From contig CAMZHV010000020.1 in the NCBI GenBank assembly GCA_947307015.1, positions 1 to 42,530 of the forward strand: a DNA stretch of 42,530 nt, in the 5' to 3' direction. Positions 32,100-39,176 of this stretch are shown one piece after another. Positions within the stretch are counted from its first letter, which is position 1. Each line of letters starts with the position of its first letter. Below the pieces are notes generated by a model that worked only from the letters and a program-made list of their open reading frames with translations, ran no database searches and was not told the DNA's origin. The position numbers and the translations under genes are program-made. The stretch is from an uncultured Prevotellaceae bacterium. Lineage in GTDB: Bacteria > Bacteroidota > Bacteroidia > Bacteroidales > Bacteroidaceae.

Positions 32100-33227
32100 A
32101 TGAAAAAGGTAATTAGTGTGATTATTGCAGTGCTTGTGGCACTCATCTTTCTGGGAACCTTTGTGTTCCTGTTCCTCAATTCCCGTCCCAAGCCCGACCG
32201 CTACGAGACGTTGACGCCTGCTGTCATGGACATCAGCAAGACCACCATCGTCACAGGCAAGATTGAGCCGCGCGACGAAGTGGCCGTGAAGCCGCAGATC
32301 TCTGGCATCATCACCGAGCTCTACAAGGAAGCAGGACAGTATGTGCAGGCGGGCGAGATTATCGCTAAGCTCAAGGTCATCCCCGACATGAACCAGCTCG
32401 CCTCTGCCGAGAGCCGTGTGCGTCTGGCTAAGATCAACTCCGAGCAAGCCAAGACGGATTACGAGCGCCAGAAGTCGCTTTACGACAAAGGGCTCATCTC
32501 TGCCAACGACTACGAGAAAGTGCGGCAGTCATACAACCAGTCGTTAGAGGAAGTCAAGGTGGCACAGGAGCAGCTGGAACTCACCCGCGATGGTGTATCG
32601 GCGTCGAACGCCTCATCCTCCAACACCCTTGTGCGCTCCACCATCAGCGGCATTATACTTGATATCCCAGTAAAGGTCGGTAATTCGGTGATTCTCAGCA
32701 ATACATTCAATGATGGTACAACCATTGCTTCAGTCGCCGACATGAGTGATTTGATCTTCCGTGGCAATATTGATGAGACTGATGTGGGACGCCTCACGAC
32801 GGGTATGCCCATGCAAATCACCATCGGTGCCATGCAGGATGTCCGCTTTGCTGCTGCCCTCGAATACATCAGTCCAAAGGCTACGGCTACGACAGGCGGT
32901 GCCAATCAGTTTGAGATCAAGGCTGCTGTGCGCCTGCCCGAAGAAGTCTCTACCGAGGCCATCCGCAGCGGCTACAGCGCCACCGCTCAGATTGTTCTCG
33001 ACGAGGCCGCTCAAGTCCTCACCATCCCCGAGGCTGCCATCGAGTTCTCTGACGACAGCACCTTTGTCTACGTCCTCACCAGTACTACTCCTGATAAGCC
33101 TACCTACGAGCGTCGCGCCGTTGCCACAGGCCTCTCCGACGGCATCAACATCGAGATTCGTTCGGGTCTCAAGGCCGATGAATCCGTCCGCGGTGCGCTC
33201 ATCGTCAAGGATGAGGACAAGTCCTAA
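32100..33227 (+). CDS. Periplasmic adaptor protein, MacA/HlyD family
   Basis: 375 residues. One N-terminal membrane helix (about 5-27), then a barrel-sandwich (lipoyl-like) half-motif (VAVKPQISGIITELYKEAGQ), an alpha-hairpin (about 100-165, with NSEQAKTDYERQKSLYDKGL), the second lipoyl half (LVRSTISGIILDIPVKVGN), a beta-barrel and a membrane-proximal domain. Such adaptors bridge MacB-type permeases to a TolC-like channel. No TolC gene is in the window, so the outer-membrane partner must come from elsewhere. The gap upstream is filled with hairpin repeats rather than a promoter of recognised type. Confidence 0.9.
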   Translation: MKKVISVIIAVLVALIFLGTFVFLFLNSRPKPDRYETLTPAVMDISKTTIVTGKIEPRDEVAVKPQISGIITELYKEAGQYVQAGEIIAKLKVIPDMNQLASAESRVRLAKINSEQAKTDYERQKSLYDKGLISANDYEKVRQSYNQSLEEVKVAQEQLELTRDGVSASNASSSNTLVRSTISGIILDIPVKVGNSVILSNTFNDGTTIASVADMSDLIFRGNIDETDVGRLTTGMPMQITIGAMQDVRFAAALEYISPKATATTGGANQFEIKAAVRLPEEVSTEAIRSGYSATAQIVLDEAAQVLTIPEAAIEFSDDSTFVYVLTSTTPDKPTYERRAVATGLSDGINIEIRSGLKADESVRGALIVKDEDKS

Positions 33228-33250
33228 TTGCTTTTTCTGAATATATGAAA

Positions 33251-33283
33251 AGGGGCGGTGTCATTTCATTTGACGCCGCCCCT
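33251..33283 (+). terminator. Terminator of the adaptor operon
   Basis: AGGGGCGGTGTCA (33251-33263) pairs with TGACGCCGCCCCT (33271-33283) with one G-T pair, loop of 7, followed by T/A-rich sequence. Positioned 24 bases after the stop. Confidence 0.75.
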
Positions 33284-33368
33284 TATAACCTTATAATCTT
33301 ATAACCTTATAGCCTTATAACCTTATAATCTTATAATCTTATAACCTTATAGCCTTACAACCTTATAA
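33281..33368. repeat. Octamer tandem array, 11 copies
   Basis: Eleven uninterrupted 8-base units of the form YCTTATAR (CCTTATAA, TCTTATAA, CCTTATAG; one CCTTACAA) cover 88 bases. The CCTTATAG variant recurs five units (40 bases) apart, showing a higher-order period. The array lies between convergent gene ends. Confidence 0.9.
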
Positions 33369-33391
33369 GTTGAGTACTTGCGAAACTTGAG

Positions 33392-34933
33392 TCATTTTCT
33401 GTTTCGGCTGTTGTAGATCTTGCGTGTCGTGCCGTCCGGTCGCATCTCAATGCTGAGGCCGTGGGGTGTAGACACGCGGCGACCGAGGATGTCGAAGTAT
33501 TTGCTGTTTGATGTCCTGACGTTGGCGATAGGCGTGTCAGGGATAGCATCCTCGCCGCGGTCGATGATGAAGATGTAGGTGTTGAGGCTGCGGGCGGGCA
33601 TGTTGACGAGGAGCTCCTGTACAGGCTCTTCAATCTCGATGGGCGACTCTTGGCAGAGGTTTTCCGTCTCATTGCCAGTGGATATCAGATGCGTACCGCT
33701 CTTCACCTTCTCGGGCAGCTTGAGCTTGAGCTCATAGTCTACACTCGTAGTGTCAATAGCCATGACGATGAGTGAATCGCCTTTGATGTATGCCGAATAC
33801 TCCTGGGCGGCTTCGGCGCCCGAAGTCATATCGCGCGAGGTGGTGAGACGGGTTGAGCCCGTGACATGTTTTGAGAAATGGGACATGACGAAGGCGCGGG
33901 GCAGGAGCTTGTTCTTTGGCGTATTCCCTGCGCCATATTTCGACTCGCCCGTACTCACGAAGGCCCAATGCGCGCGCATGTACCAATAAATATATCCGGT
34001 GCAGCCGGCCAGCATACATTCGTTGAGTTCTTCGGCAAAGAGCAGTTGCTCGTGCCACGTCGGCAGACGATTGCCGATATTGTCGGTCGAAGAGTGCTCA
34101 GTCATCCACACTTCCTTGCCGTATCTGAGCGGCAGGACAGCCGCTTTCTTCATATAGTCAAGGGGTGCATGACCATAGAGGTGGCCAGCCACGATGTCAA
34201 TCTGATCGCGACAGGTGGCGTCCTGCATGAGCGGGTCGGTGTAGTTCTGCGTGAAACCTAAGCTCTCGCCGCTGATAAGGCGCACGCCGGAGTAAGTCTC
34301 ACGGTCGAGCTTGTCTGCGTGGTTCTTAACCAGTTTCACCAAGTCCTGAGGATTATAGAGGCAGCCGGAGTAGCTGACCCACCAGTCGGGCTCGTTCTGA
34401 AGGGACACGGCATCAACGTTGACACCCTTCGATTTCATGTACTTCAGGAACAAGTTCAGCCAGGGGAAGAACTTCTCGTAGCAGTCATCGCGAAGCTTGC
34501 CTTTCTGGTAGCCCTGATCTTCGGCATTACCGCCCTGCGCCGTGCCGTTGGTCTTGTATTCGCCTGGAGGCGACCACGGTGTGCCGAAAACAATACCGCC
34601 GCGCTGCTTGACAATCTTGGCCGATGGAACCGAGCCTTGCCAATCGTAAGGCGTGTCCCAGTTTCCCCATTCTGCCACACGGACGTCACCCTCGAAGTTA
34701 GGTGAGATCTCCATGCGCATGATGTTCAGGCCAATCTTCGACTGAGGGCCGAACAGCAGCTTCACGGGTTGTGTATCAGTTGCGTATGGCTCCATGGCGC
34801 CAAAGCAGCATGCAGCGCCAAAGCCAGTCACTGTCTGTTTGCGGGTGCTGTTCACTGTTAGTGTGATGGGTCTTGCCGCTTCAACAGCCGCAACGGTTGC
34901 CAGCGCAAGAAATGTGGTAAGGATTTGTTTCAT
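33392..34933 (-). CDS. Secreted glycoside hydrolase family 30
   Basis: 513 residues from ATG 34931-34933, which starts directly at the signal peptide (MKQILTTFLALATVAAVEAA); earlier in-frame starts only add a polar tail. Catalytic (beta/alpha)8 barrel with TGFGAACCFGAME at the start, acid/base Glu181 (SLQNEPDWW) and nucleophile Glu279 (VWMTEHSS), then a beta-sandwich. GH30 enzymes cut glucuronoxylan, beta-1,6-glucan or glucosylceramide. YIYWYMRAHWAFVS stands where GH30_8 xylanases have a second Arg for glucuronate, so the exact substrate is open. The C-terminal about 30 residues (YFDILGRRVSTPHG) resemble the short tails seen on many Prevotella secreted enzymes. No transporter or Sus pair is adjacent. 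Confidence 0.88.
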   Translation of the reverse strand: MKQILTTFLALATVAAVEAARPITLTVNSTRKQTVTGFGAACCFGAMEPYATDTQPVKLLFGPQSKIGLNIMRMEISPNFEGDVRVAEWGNWDTPYDWQGSVPSAKIVKQRGGIVFGTPWSPPGEYKTNGTAQGGNAEDQGYQKGKLRDDCYEKFFPWLNLFLKYMKSKGVNVDAVSLQNEPDWWVSYSGCLYNPQDLVKLVKNHADKLDRETYSGVRLISGESLGFTQNYTDPLMQDATCRDQIDIVAGHLYGHAPLDYMKKAAVLPLRYGKEVWMTEHSSTDNIGNRLPTWHEQLLFAEELNECMLAGCTGYIYWYMRAHWAFVSTGESKYGAGNTPKNKLLPRAFVMSHFSKHVTGSTRLTTSRDMTSGAEAAQEYSAYIKGDSLIVMAIDTTSVDYELKLKLPEKVKSGTHLISTGNETENLCQESPIEIEEPVQELLVNMPARSLNTYIFIIDRGEDAIPDTPIANVRTSNSKYFDILGRRVSTPHGLSIEMRPDGTTRKIYNSRNRK

Positions 34934-34989
34934 TGATGTATACATTAAAGCTGTTTTGTTGTCATTTCTTCTTATCCCTTCCTTCGTAG

Positions 34990-35190
34990 TCATTCGTCGT
35001 AGCCGACTGGGCGGAACTGCTCCTGGCTCTCACTCCACACGTAGCCGTTCTTGAGCAGATAGTCCTTCATCTCTTCGGGTTCTCTGTTGAAGGCAAAACA
35101 AAGTTCTTCAAGCGTGTCATACTCTTCATCTCTCAGGAGCATATTAACGCTCGAAACCAATATAGCGGGGTCTTGGGGTAGGAAATCCAT
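34990..35190 (-). CDS. DUF4250 domain protein
   Basis: 66 residues: MDFLPQDPAILVSSVNMLLR, then EEYDTLEELCFAFN and a short helix-turn-helix-like end. The LPxDP...LLS-x-VN-x-LRD and LEELC pattern is that of DUF4250, a small conserved protein with no known function. No signal peptide. It stands alone, upstream of and cooriented with the GH30 gene (56-base gap), with its own -7 box. Confidence 0.8.
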   Translation of the reverse strand: MDFLPQDPAILVSSVNMLLRDEEYDTLEELCFAFNREPEEMKDYLLKNGYVWSESQEQFRPVGYDE

Positions 35191-35212
35191 ATTAATACTT
35201 CATTACGAGCGA

Positions 35213-35220
35213 CAAAAGTA
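35213..35220 (-). promoter_or_regulatory. -7 box of the DUF4250 gene
   Basis: TACTTTTG on the minus strand, 22 bases before the start codon. No TTTG is seen at -33. Confidence 0.55.
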
Positions 35221-35325
35221 CTCGAAATATTTGAAATACTCATGGAAACTCCTCATTTTTCATTCGAAAGCAGCTTAATTTACCTACATTTACTTCCCAA
35301 AGGGCAGATTTTGGCGTTTTTTTCG

Positions 35326-35333
35326 TACATTTG
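35326..35333 (+). promoter_or_regulatory. -7 box of the nitroreductase gene
   Basis: TACATTTG, 54 bases before the ATG at 35388. The rest of the 197-base gap 35191-35387 is AT-rich with no other feature seen. Confidence 0.5.
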
Positions 35334-35387
35334 TCCCGAAAAACGCGATAAACAGCGTACAAAACAAACTTCACAAACGATTAAATT

Positions 35388-35885
35388 ATGAACTTATTGG
35401 AATTAGTAAATGCGAGGTATAGTTGTAGGAACTATCAGCCTACGGCTGTTGAACAGGAGAAGCTCAACTACATCATGGAATGTGTCCGCTTTGCACCGTC
35501 TGCGGTGAACAGACAGCCGTGGAAGTTCCGCATCGTCAGCAATCAGGAGGAAAAGGCCAAATTGCAGCAGTGCTACAATCGTGACTGGTTCAAAACTGCC
35601 CCCATGTATATCATAGCATCGATACTCCATGATGAAGAATGGGTGAGGGCCGACGGCAAGCATCACGGAGACATTGACATCGCCATCGCTGTTGAGCATC
35701 TCTGCTTGGCTGCCACTGAGCAGGGGTTGGCCACATGCTGGGTCTGCAACTTTGATGCCAACCTGTGTAAAGAGCTGTTTAACTTTCCTGATAACCAAGA
35801 ACCAGCAGTAATCATCCCTCTCGGCTATGCCGCTGATGCCATCAAGCCGAAGACTCGTAAGGCTATTGATGAAATCATAGGTTAG
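35388..35885 (+). CDS. Nitroreductase family protein
   Basis: 165 residues, short but complete for the compact nitroreductase group. FMN-binding pattern near the N terminus (VNARYSCRNYQPTAV) and SAVNRQPWKFRIVS, then AIAVEHLCLAATEQGLATCW and IIPLGYAADAIKPKTRKA at the end. Members are flavin-dependent NAD(P)H oxidoreductases acting on nitroaromatics, quinones or enoates; the real substrate is unknown. No signal peptide. Monocistronic by position. Confidence 0.88.
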   Translation: MNLLELVNARYSCRNYQPTAVEQEKLNYIMECVRFAPSAVNRQPWKFRIVSNQEEKAKLQQCYNRDWFKTAPMYIIASILHDEEWVRADGKHHGDIDIAIAVEHLCLAATEQGLATCWVCNFDANLCKELFNFPDNQEPAVIIPLGYAADAIKPKTRKAIDEIIG

Positions 35886-36020
35886 TTCCTATCCACATCT
35901 TCACCGCCTTCCCATTCTCCTCGGGAGGGCATTTTTGGTGCCCTAAGAAAATAGATGTTCTTTTTTCACTTCTTGCAAAAGAAATAGTCAATTGTAAATC
36001 GTAAAATCGTAAATTATATA

Positions 36021-36028
36021 TATCTTTG
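36021..36028 (+). promoter_or_regulatory. -7 box of the CdiA-CT-like gene
   Basis: TATCTTTG ends 8 bases before the ATG at 36037, so the transcript is probably leaderless. Confidence 0.55.
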
Positions 36029-36036
36029 CCGCCATT

Positions 36037-36579
36037 ATGAGTGATTTCACTTTAGAGTTGGCTAAACTTCACCAGCTGTCGGGAGCTGAGTTCTCCCGAC
36101 AAGTGGAGCGCATTGCCCTTCGCAAAGAGTTTCATCCCTTGGACACGGACAAGGATATCTTTGTCGTTGGCGACTCGAAAAGTGATGACTACCAGAACTT
36201 GTTGCTGGCGGCACGAAAGGCCGTTGAGTTCGGCTACCGCGTCTATCTGTTGCCTAATCCCACGGAGACGCGCACGCCCGATTTCATCCTTTGCAAGAAG
36301 GGCGTCTATCGAACCTACGACTTGAAAACCGTGTTCGGCAAATCATCTGTCGGCGGTAGCCTGCTGGATTCCATCGGGCAATGCAATTCTGTCCTCATCC
36401 ACATGACAACAGAGTATAACACACGTCGACTGGCTCTTGCCATAAAGCAGTATTTCGAGGTTAATGTCAGAGCCATCGAAGTCATGATTTTCAAGGGTGG
36501 TAAACGCATCCTAATTAAACGCGCCTTGGCTACGAACAATGATTTCCTGAGAATGTTCATAAAGCTATATGAACGATAA
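36037..36579 (+). CDS. Stand-alone CdiA-CT-like (tRNA nuclease) domain protein
   Basis: 180 residues, no signal peptide. The central part PDFILCKKGVYRTYDLKTVF (81-100), then GKSSVGGSLLDSIGQCNSVL (101-120), has the layout of the C-terminal nuclease domain of contact-dependent inhibition proteins and related BECR-fold toxins: a Pro-Asp-Phe strand, an acidic/Lys strand, a Ser/Gln helix and a VL-x-x-M strand. Here the domain is the whole protein and has no delivery module. It may be a housekeeping or phage-derived relative, or an intracellular toxin. A terminator-like hairpin follows, then DUF2442 after 267 bases. Confidence 0.6.
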   Translation: MSDFTLELAKLHQLSGAEFSRQVERIALRKEFHPLDTDKDIFVVGDSKSDDYQNLLLAARKAVEFGYRVYLLPNPTETRTPDFILCKKGVYRTYDLKTVFGKSSVGGSLLDSIGQCNSVLIHMTTEYNTRRLALAIKQYFEVNVRAIEVMIFKGGKRILIKRALATNNDFLRMFIKLYER

Positions 36580-36604
36580 AACCACCCCATGGAGGGATGG
36601 TTTT
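36578..36604 (+). terminator. Terminator of the CdiA-CT-like gene
   Basis: AAACCACCCC and GGGATGGTTTT form a stem with one mismatch directly at the end of the gene, followed by TTTTAAAT. Confidence 0.55.
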
Positions 36605-36640
36605 AAATGGAGTAGGGGCGGTGATGTCTTGCTCCTAAGG

Positions 36641-36708
36641 CGGTGTCAATGGTTGTCCTGCCCTCTCGGGATTCTGCCCGGATAGTCCAACATTTCTGTT
36701 TGACACTG
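36641..36708. other. Possible structured RNA or element of unknown type
   Basis: CGGTGTCAA (36641-36649) pairs with TTGACACTG (36700-36708), a 9-bp closing stem with one G-T pair. Inside is a smaller hairpin CGGG-ATTCTG-CCCG (36667-36680). A T-run (36719-36726) follows soon after. I do not recognise a riboswitch or known RNA family; it could also be an end of a lost mobile element. Confidence 0.35.
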
Positions 36709-36754
36709 CAAAGTAAGCGTTTTTTTCACTTCCCTCCAAATTTTTCCTCGATTA

Positions 36755-36788
36755 TTTGCCTTTAATCACAATTGTTTTTGTACTTTTG
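36755..36788 (+). promoter_or_regulatory. Promoter of the DUF2442 gene
   Basis: TTTG (36755-36758), 22 bases, TACTTTTG (36781-36788), 58 bases before the ATG at 36847. Confidence 0.5.
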
Positions 36789-36846
36789 CCACCGAAAGGG
36801 CGAGAAAACTGCTCTGAGTGAGTCATTAAAGTAAAGAAATAAAGTT

Positions 36847-37116
36847 ATGTACGTAACAGAAGGATATTGGAATGTGACACCGCGCATCAAGTCGCTGTCC
36901 TTCCCCAAGCGCGGCAAGTTTCAGGTGGACTTGCAGGACGGCCGTTCCATCGTCATGCCTATATCAGCCTTCCCCAGCATGAAGAAAGTTCCGTTGAAGG
37001 AACGTCCGAACTGGTATCTCATGGGTGGTGGCGTGACTTGGGACTCCTGCCCCGAAGTCATCCACATTGAGCAGATTCTTGGCAACTACCAGAATTATGC
37101 ACATGAGATAGCATAA
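36847..37116 (+). CDS. DUF2442 domain protein
   Basis: 89 residues: KSLSFPKRGKFQVDLQDGRS, IVMPISAFPSMKKVPLKERP, then GGGVTWDSCPEVIHIEQILG. The DGR-x-I-x-P...FP and W-x-x-x-x-x-I/VHIEDIL pattern is DUF2442, a small protein often found near toxin-antitoxin or DUF4160 genes; its function is not established. Here there is no DUF4160 neighbour; the nearest gene is the CdiA-CT-like protein. A bidirectional terminator follows. Confidence 0.82.
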   Translation: MYVTEGYWNVTPRIKSLSFPKRGKFQVDLQDGRSIVMPISAFPSMKKVPLKERPNWYLMGGGVTWDSCPEVIHIEQILGNYQNYAHEIA

Positions 37117-37153
37117 AAATATCACCTATTCGTTTCTATTTATATTATAAAAT

Positions 37154-37189
37154 AATGATAGGCAGTCTCTTTCCGGACTGCCTATCATT
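37154..37189. terminator. Bidirectional terminator
   Basis: AATGATAGGCAGTC (37154-37167) and GACTGCCTATCATT (37176-37189), a perfect 14-bp stem with an 8-base loop between convergent genes. Confidence 0.85.
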
Positions 37190-37208
37190 GATAAAGTGTT
37201 ATTGATTC

Positions 37209-37745
37209 TTACCACGACCAGATATCTGTGTCAAGATCATCGCTCATGTGACGTGTGCTGCGGTTTCCAAAACAGTCTGTTGAAGAAGTGGACAAGCCGA
37301 TGGTATTACCATAAATGTTTCGATGACTGCTGGTCGTATTCCCGTAATAGTCTGTTGAAGAAGTGGTGGAACCGATGGAACGTCCGTAGGAATCAGTATA
37401 GCGAGAATTCGTGTTTCCGTAATAATCAGAGGTGGTGATGGTAGAGCCTGTATTGTTGCCGTAGCGATCACGATGGGTTGTAGTCGTAGTGCCATAGCAA
37501 TCCGTTGATGAGGTGGAGGTTCCTATGGAATTCCCATAGCTGTCCCTGTGGGTGGTTGTCGTGTTGCCAAAGCAATCGGTTGTAGCAGTGGATGTGCCGG
37601 TTATCTGACCATATCCATTGCGGTGGGTCGTTGAGCGTGTGCCATAATAGTCTGTCGTAGTGTAGGACGAACCGACATTGTAACGCTGAGCATTTGCTGT
37701 GAGGGCAAGAGTCATTGCCAAAATCACTAAAGATAACTTTTTCAT
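37209..37745 (-). CDS. Secreted protein of 25-residue Tyr-Gly tandem repeats
   Basis: 178 residues. Signal peptide (MKKLSLVILAMTLALTANAQ) then five and a half repeats of about 25 residues close to TSSTDYYGNTTTTHRDSYGN plus SIGTS, at about 29-52, 53-77, 78-102, 103-127, 128-152, then a partial copy and the tail DDLDTDIWSW. Each unit contains two YGN/FGN turns, so the basic period may be 12-13 residues. Composition (Thr, Ser, Tyr, Gly, Asn) suggests an extracellular beta-rich or amyloid-like structure. I do not recognise a family. The DNA repeats at 75 bases could expand or contract. A -7 box lies 67 bases upstream. Confidence 0.75.
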   Translation of the reverse strand: MKKLSLVILAMTLALTANAQRYNVGSSYTTTDYYGTRSTTHRNGYGQITGTSTATTDCFGNTTTTHRDSYGNSIGTSTSSTDCYGTTTTTHRDRYGNNTGSTITTSDYYGNTNSRYTDSYGRSIGSTTSSTDYYGNTTSSHRNIYGNTIGLSTSSTDCFGNRSTRHMSDDLDTDIWSW

Positions 37746-37811
37746 AATTGTAATTTTTTAGTTGTTAATAATGTTTTTGTTTCTCTTCACCCTTTTATAC
37801 CCCAAATGAAA

Positions 37812-37819
37812 CAAAGGTA
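37812..37819 (-). promoter_or_regulatory. -7 box of the repeat-protein gene
   Basis: TACCTTTG on the minus strand, 67 bases before the ATG at 37743-37745. Confidence 0.5.
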
Positions 37820-37864
37820 ACCGGATTAACAATATTTTTTTGAAAAATATATTTGACCATTCTT

Positions 37865-39040
37865 TTACAGGATAATATGTGTCTGCATGAATATAAAAAC
37901 AGCAATTGCAGCTGACACGATTGAGAAGATAACGACGACCATCCAATTGGGATTATGCCTTATCTGATCTTCTAATTCTTTGATGCGGGAAGAGTCACGT
38001 GCAACCTGTTGAGCATACTCTGTATTTTTCTTTGTTAAATCTGTTATCGAACCATTGATCTTATCTATGCTCTTCAGTAATTCTGCATTCTGCGTTTGGG
38101 TGACTTTCAGCCGTTCCTCATATTGCTTTTTTACTTCTTCGACCAATGCTGCTTTTGATTTCGCTCTTTGCTCAATAATTCCATTCACCATATTACTGAA
38201 GTATGTTCCTAATGCGAAAGGTACATCTATCTCTTTGTCCACAAGATTCTTGATGAACGCCTTTTCATCAGGATGACCAATAGCAGCAATCACTGGAGTC
38301 TTCATCTGAACAATCGTTAGCAATACATCCAAATTATCTAATGCGCCCCAATTTTTTTCTCCTCCACCACCTCTGACAAGTGCGATGGCATGATAACCTT
38401 TCAAGTCCTGTTGTTTAAGCATCATCATTAAATCGTTTGGACGGGAGAAGCTACAACGCATTCTTATAAACTGTACTTTCTCTCTTGCAGCCGCGTTCAG
38501 GCCTTTGTCAAAATCCGTTTCTGTAATAGCAGACTCTGCGAAGATAAGCCCAATGGACGGACGCTTATCTTCATACAGAATGCCTTCTAATAAAGTATCC
38601 ACATTCCTCCTTTTACTATTGTTTTTCATCATAAGTAGTTCATTACGCCTGACATCCTCTTTAGTTACAGCATTAACTTGTACTGTTTCTGCCCAAGTCA
38701 CTTCCAGTATTAGCTGGATGGAACTATATGCACCTTGAACGGAGTATTCTAATACTCCTGCCACATTAATGAGGCTGTTCACTTTCAGCTGAGCGCGCAA
38801 TCTTATGGGTACTTTCAGTCTAATATGTTCATTGCATAATGAATCACGAATCCAATCGTAGCAATAACCTTGGTACACTTGACCTCTATCTGGGACATAT
38901 ATCCCTTGCATATAAATTCGTATTTGTCCTTGTCGATTAGTGTAGTAATCTGTTGCCAACTTATTTTTATATGCCTTCAAAATCTCAGAAGGCATATAGT
39001 ATTGTGCTAAAGTAGCTCTTTGTCCTGTCACTGTTGCCAT
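37865..39040 (-). CDS. Exonuclease VII large subunit (XseA)-like protein with coiled coil and C-terminal membrane anchor
   Basis: 391 residues. Residues about 40-120 look like an OB-type N-terminal domain; about 160-285 match the XseA catalytic core: IGLIFAESAITETDF (Asp176), ALVRGGGGEKNW (Arg223), VIAAIGHPDEK (His256), and VDVPFALGTY-like IDVPFALGTYFSN. Three of the four residues essential in E. coli XseA (Asp155, Arg205, His238) have counterparts; the fourth (Asp241) reads Glu259 with Asp258 next to it. Residues about 287-362 form a coiled coil and about 366-388 a single membrane helix, leaving the enzyme in the cytoplasm at the membrane. No xseB is adjacent. True XseA is soluble and lacks this anchor, so this is a paralogue. 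AT-rich compared with most of the window; divergent from the CHAT gene. Confidence 0.72.
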   Translation of the reverse strand: MATVTGQRATLAQYYMPSEILKAYKNKLATDYYTNRQGQIRIYMQGIYVPDRGQVYQGYCYDWIRDSLCNEHIRLKVPIRLRAQLKVNSLINVAGVLEYSVQGAYSSIQLILEVTWAETVQVNAVTKEDVRRNELLMMKNNSKRRNVDTLLEGILYEDKRPSIGLIFAESAITETDFDKGLNAAAREKVQFIRMRCSFSRPNDLMMMLKQQDLKGYHAIALVRGGGGEKNWGALDNLDVLLTIVQMKTPVIAAIGHPDEKAFIKNLVDKEIDVPFALGTYFSNMVNGIIEQRAKSKAALVEEVKKQYEERLKVTQTQNAELLKSIDKINGSITDLTKKNTEYAQQVARDSSRIKELEDQIRHNPNWMVVVIFSIVSAAIAVFIFMQTHIIL

Positions 39041-39078
39041 ATATTTGTTTTTTTGCTTGTTTATACCATCAAAAGACG

Positions 39079-39112
39079 GAAAAGTAACCAGATAATGATT
39101 TTTAATAACAAA
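39079..39112 (-). promoter_or_regulatory. Possible promoter of the XseA-like gene
   Basis: Minus strand TTTG (39109-39112), 22 bases, TACTTTTC (39079-39086, one base off consensus), 38 bases before the ATG. Confidence 0.4.
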
Positions 39113-39149
39113 TTCGATACCATTTTTCTTTTAAAAAGAAATAAATCCC

Positions 39150-39157
39150 TACCTTTG
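39150..39157 (+). promoter_or_regulatory. -7 box of the TPR-CHAT gene
   Basis: TACCTTTG, 19 bases before the ATG at 39177. The two divergent promoters share a 136-base AT-rich gap. Confidence 0.55.
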
Positions 39158-39176
39158 TCCTCAAAATAATACAAAG

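Noticed and set aside
33281..33368. CRISPR array
   Set aside because: Repeats are 8 bases with no spacers and there are no cas genes.
35926..35944. Terminator after the nitroreductase gene (AGGGCA...TGCCCT)
   Set aside because: Stem is only 6 bp with no T-run after it; too weak to list.
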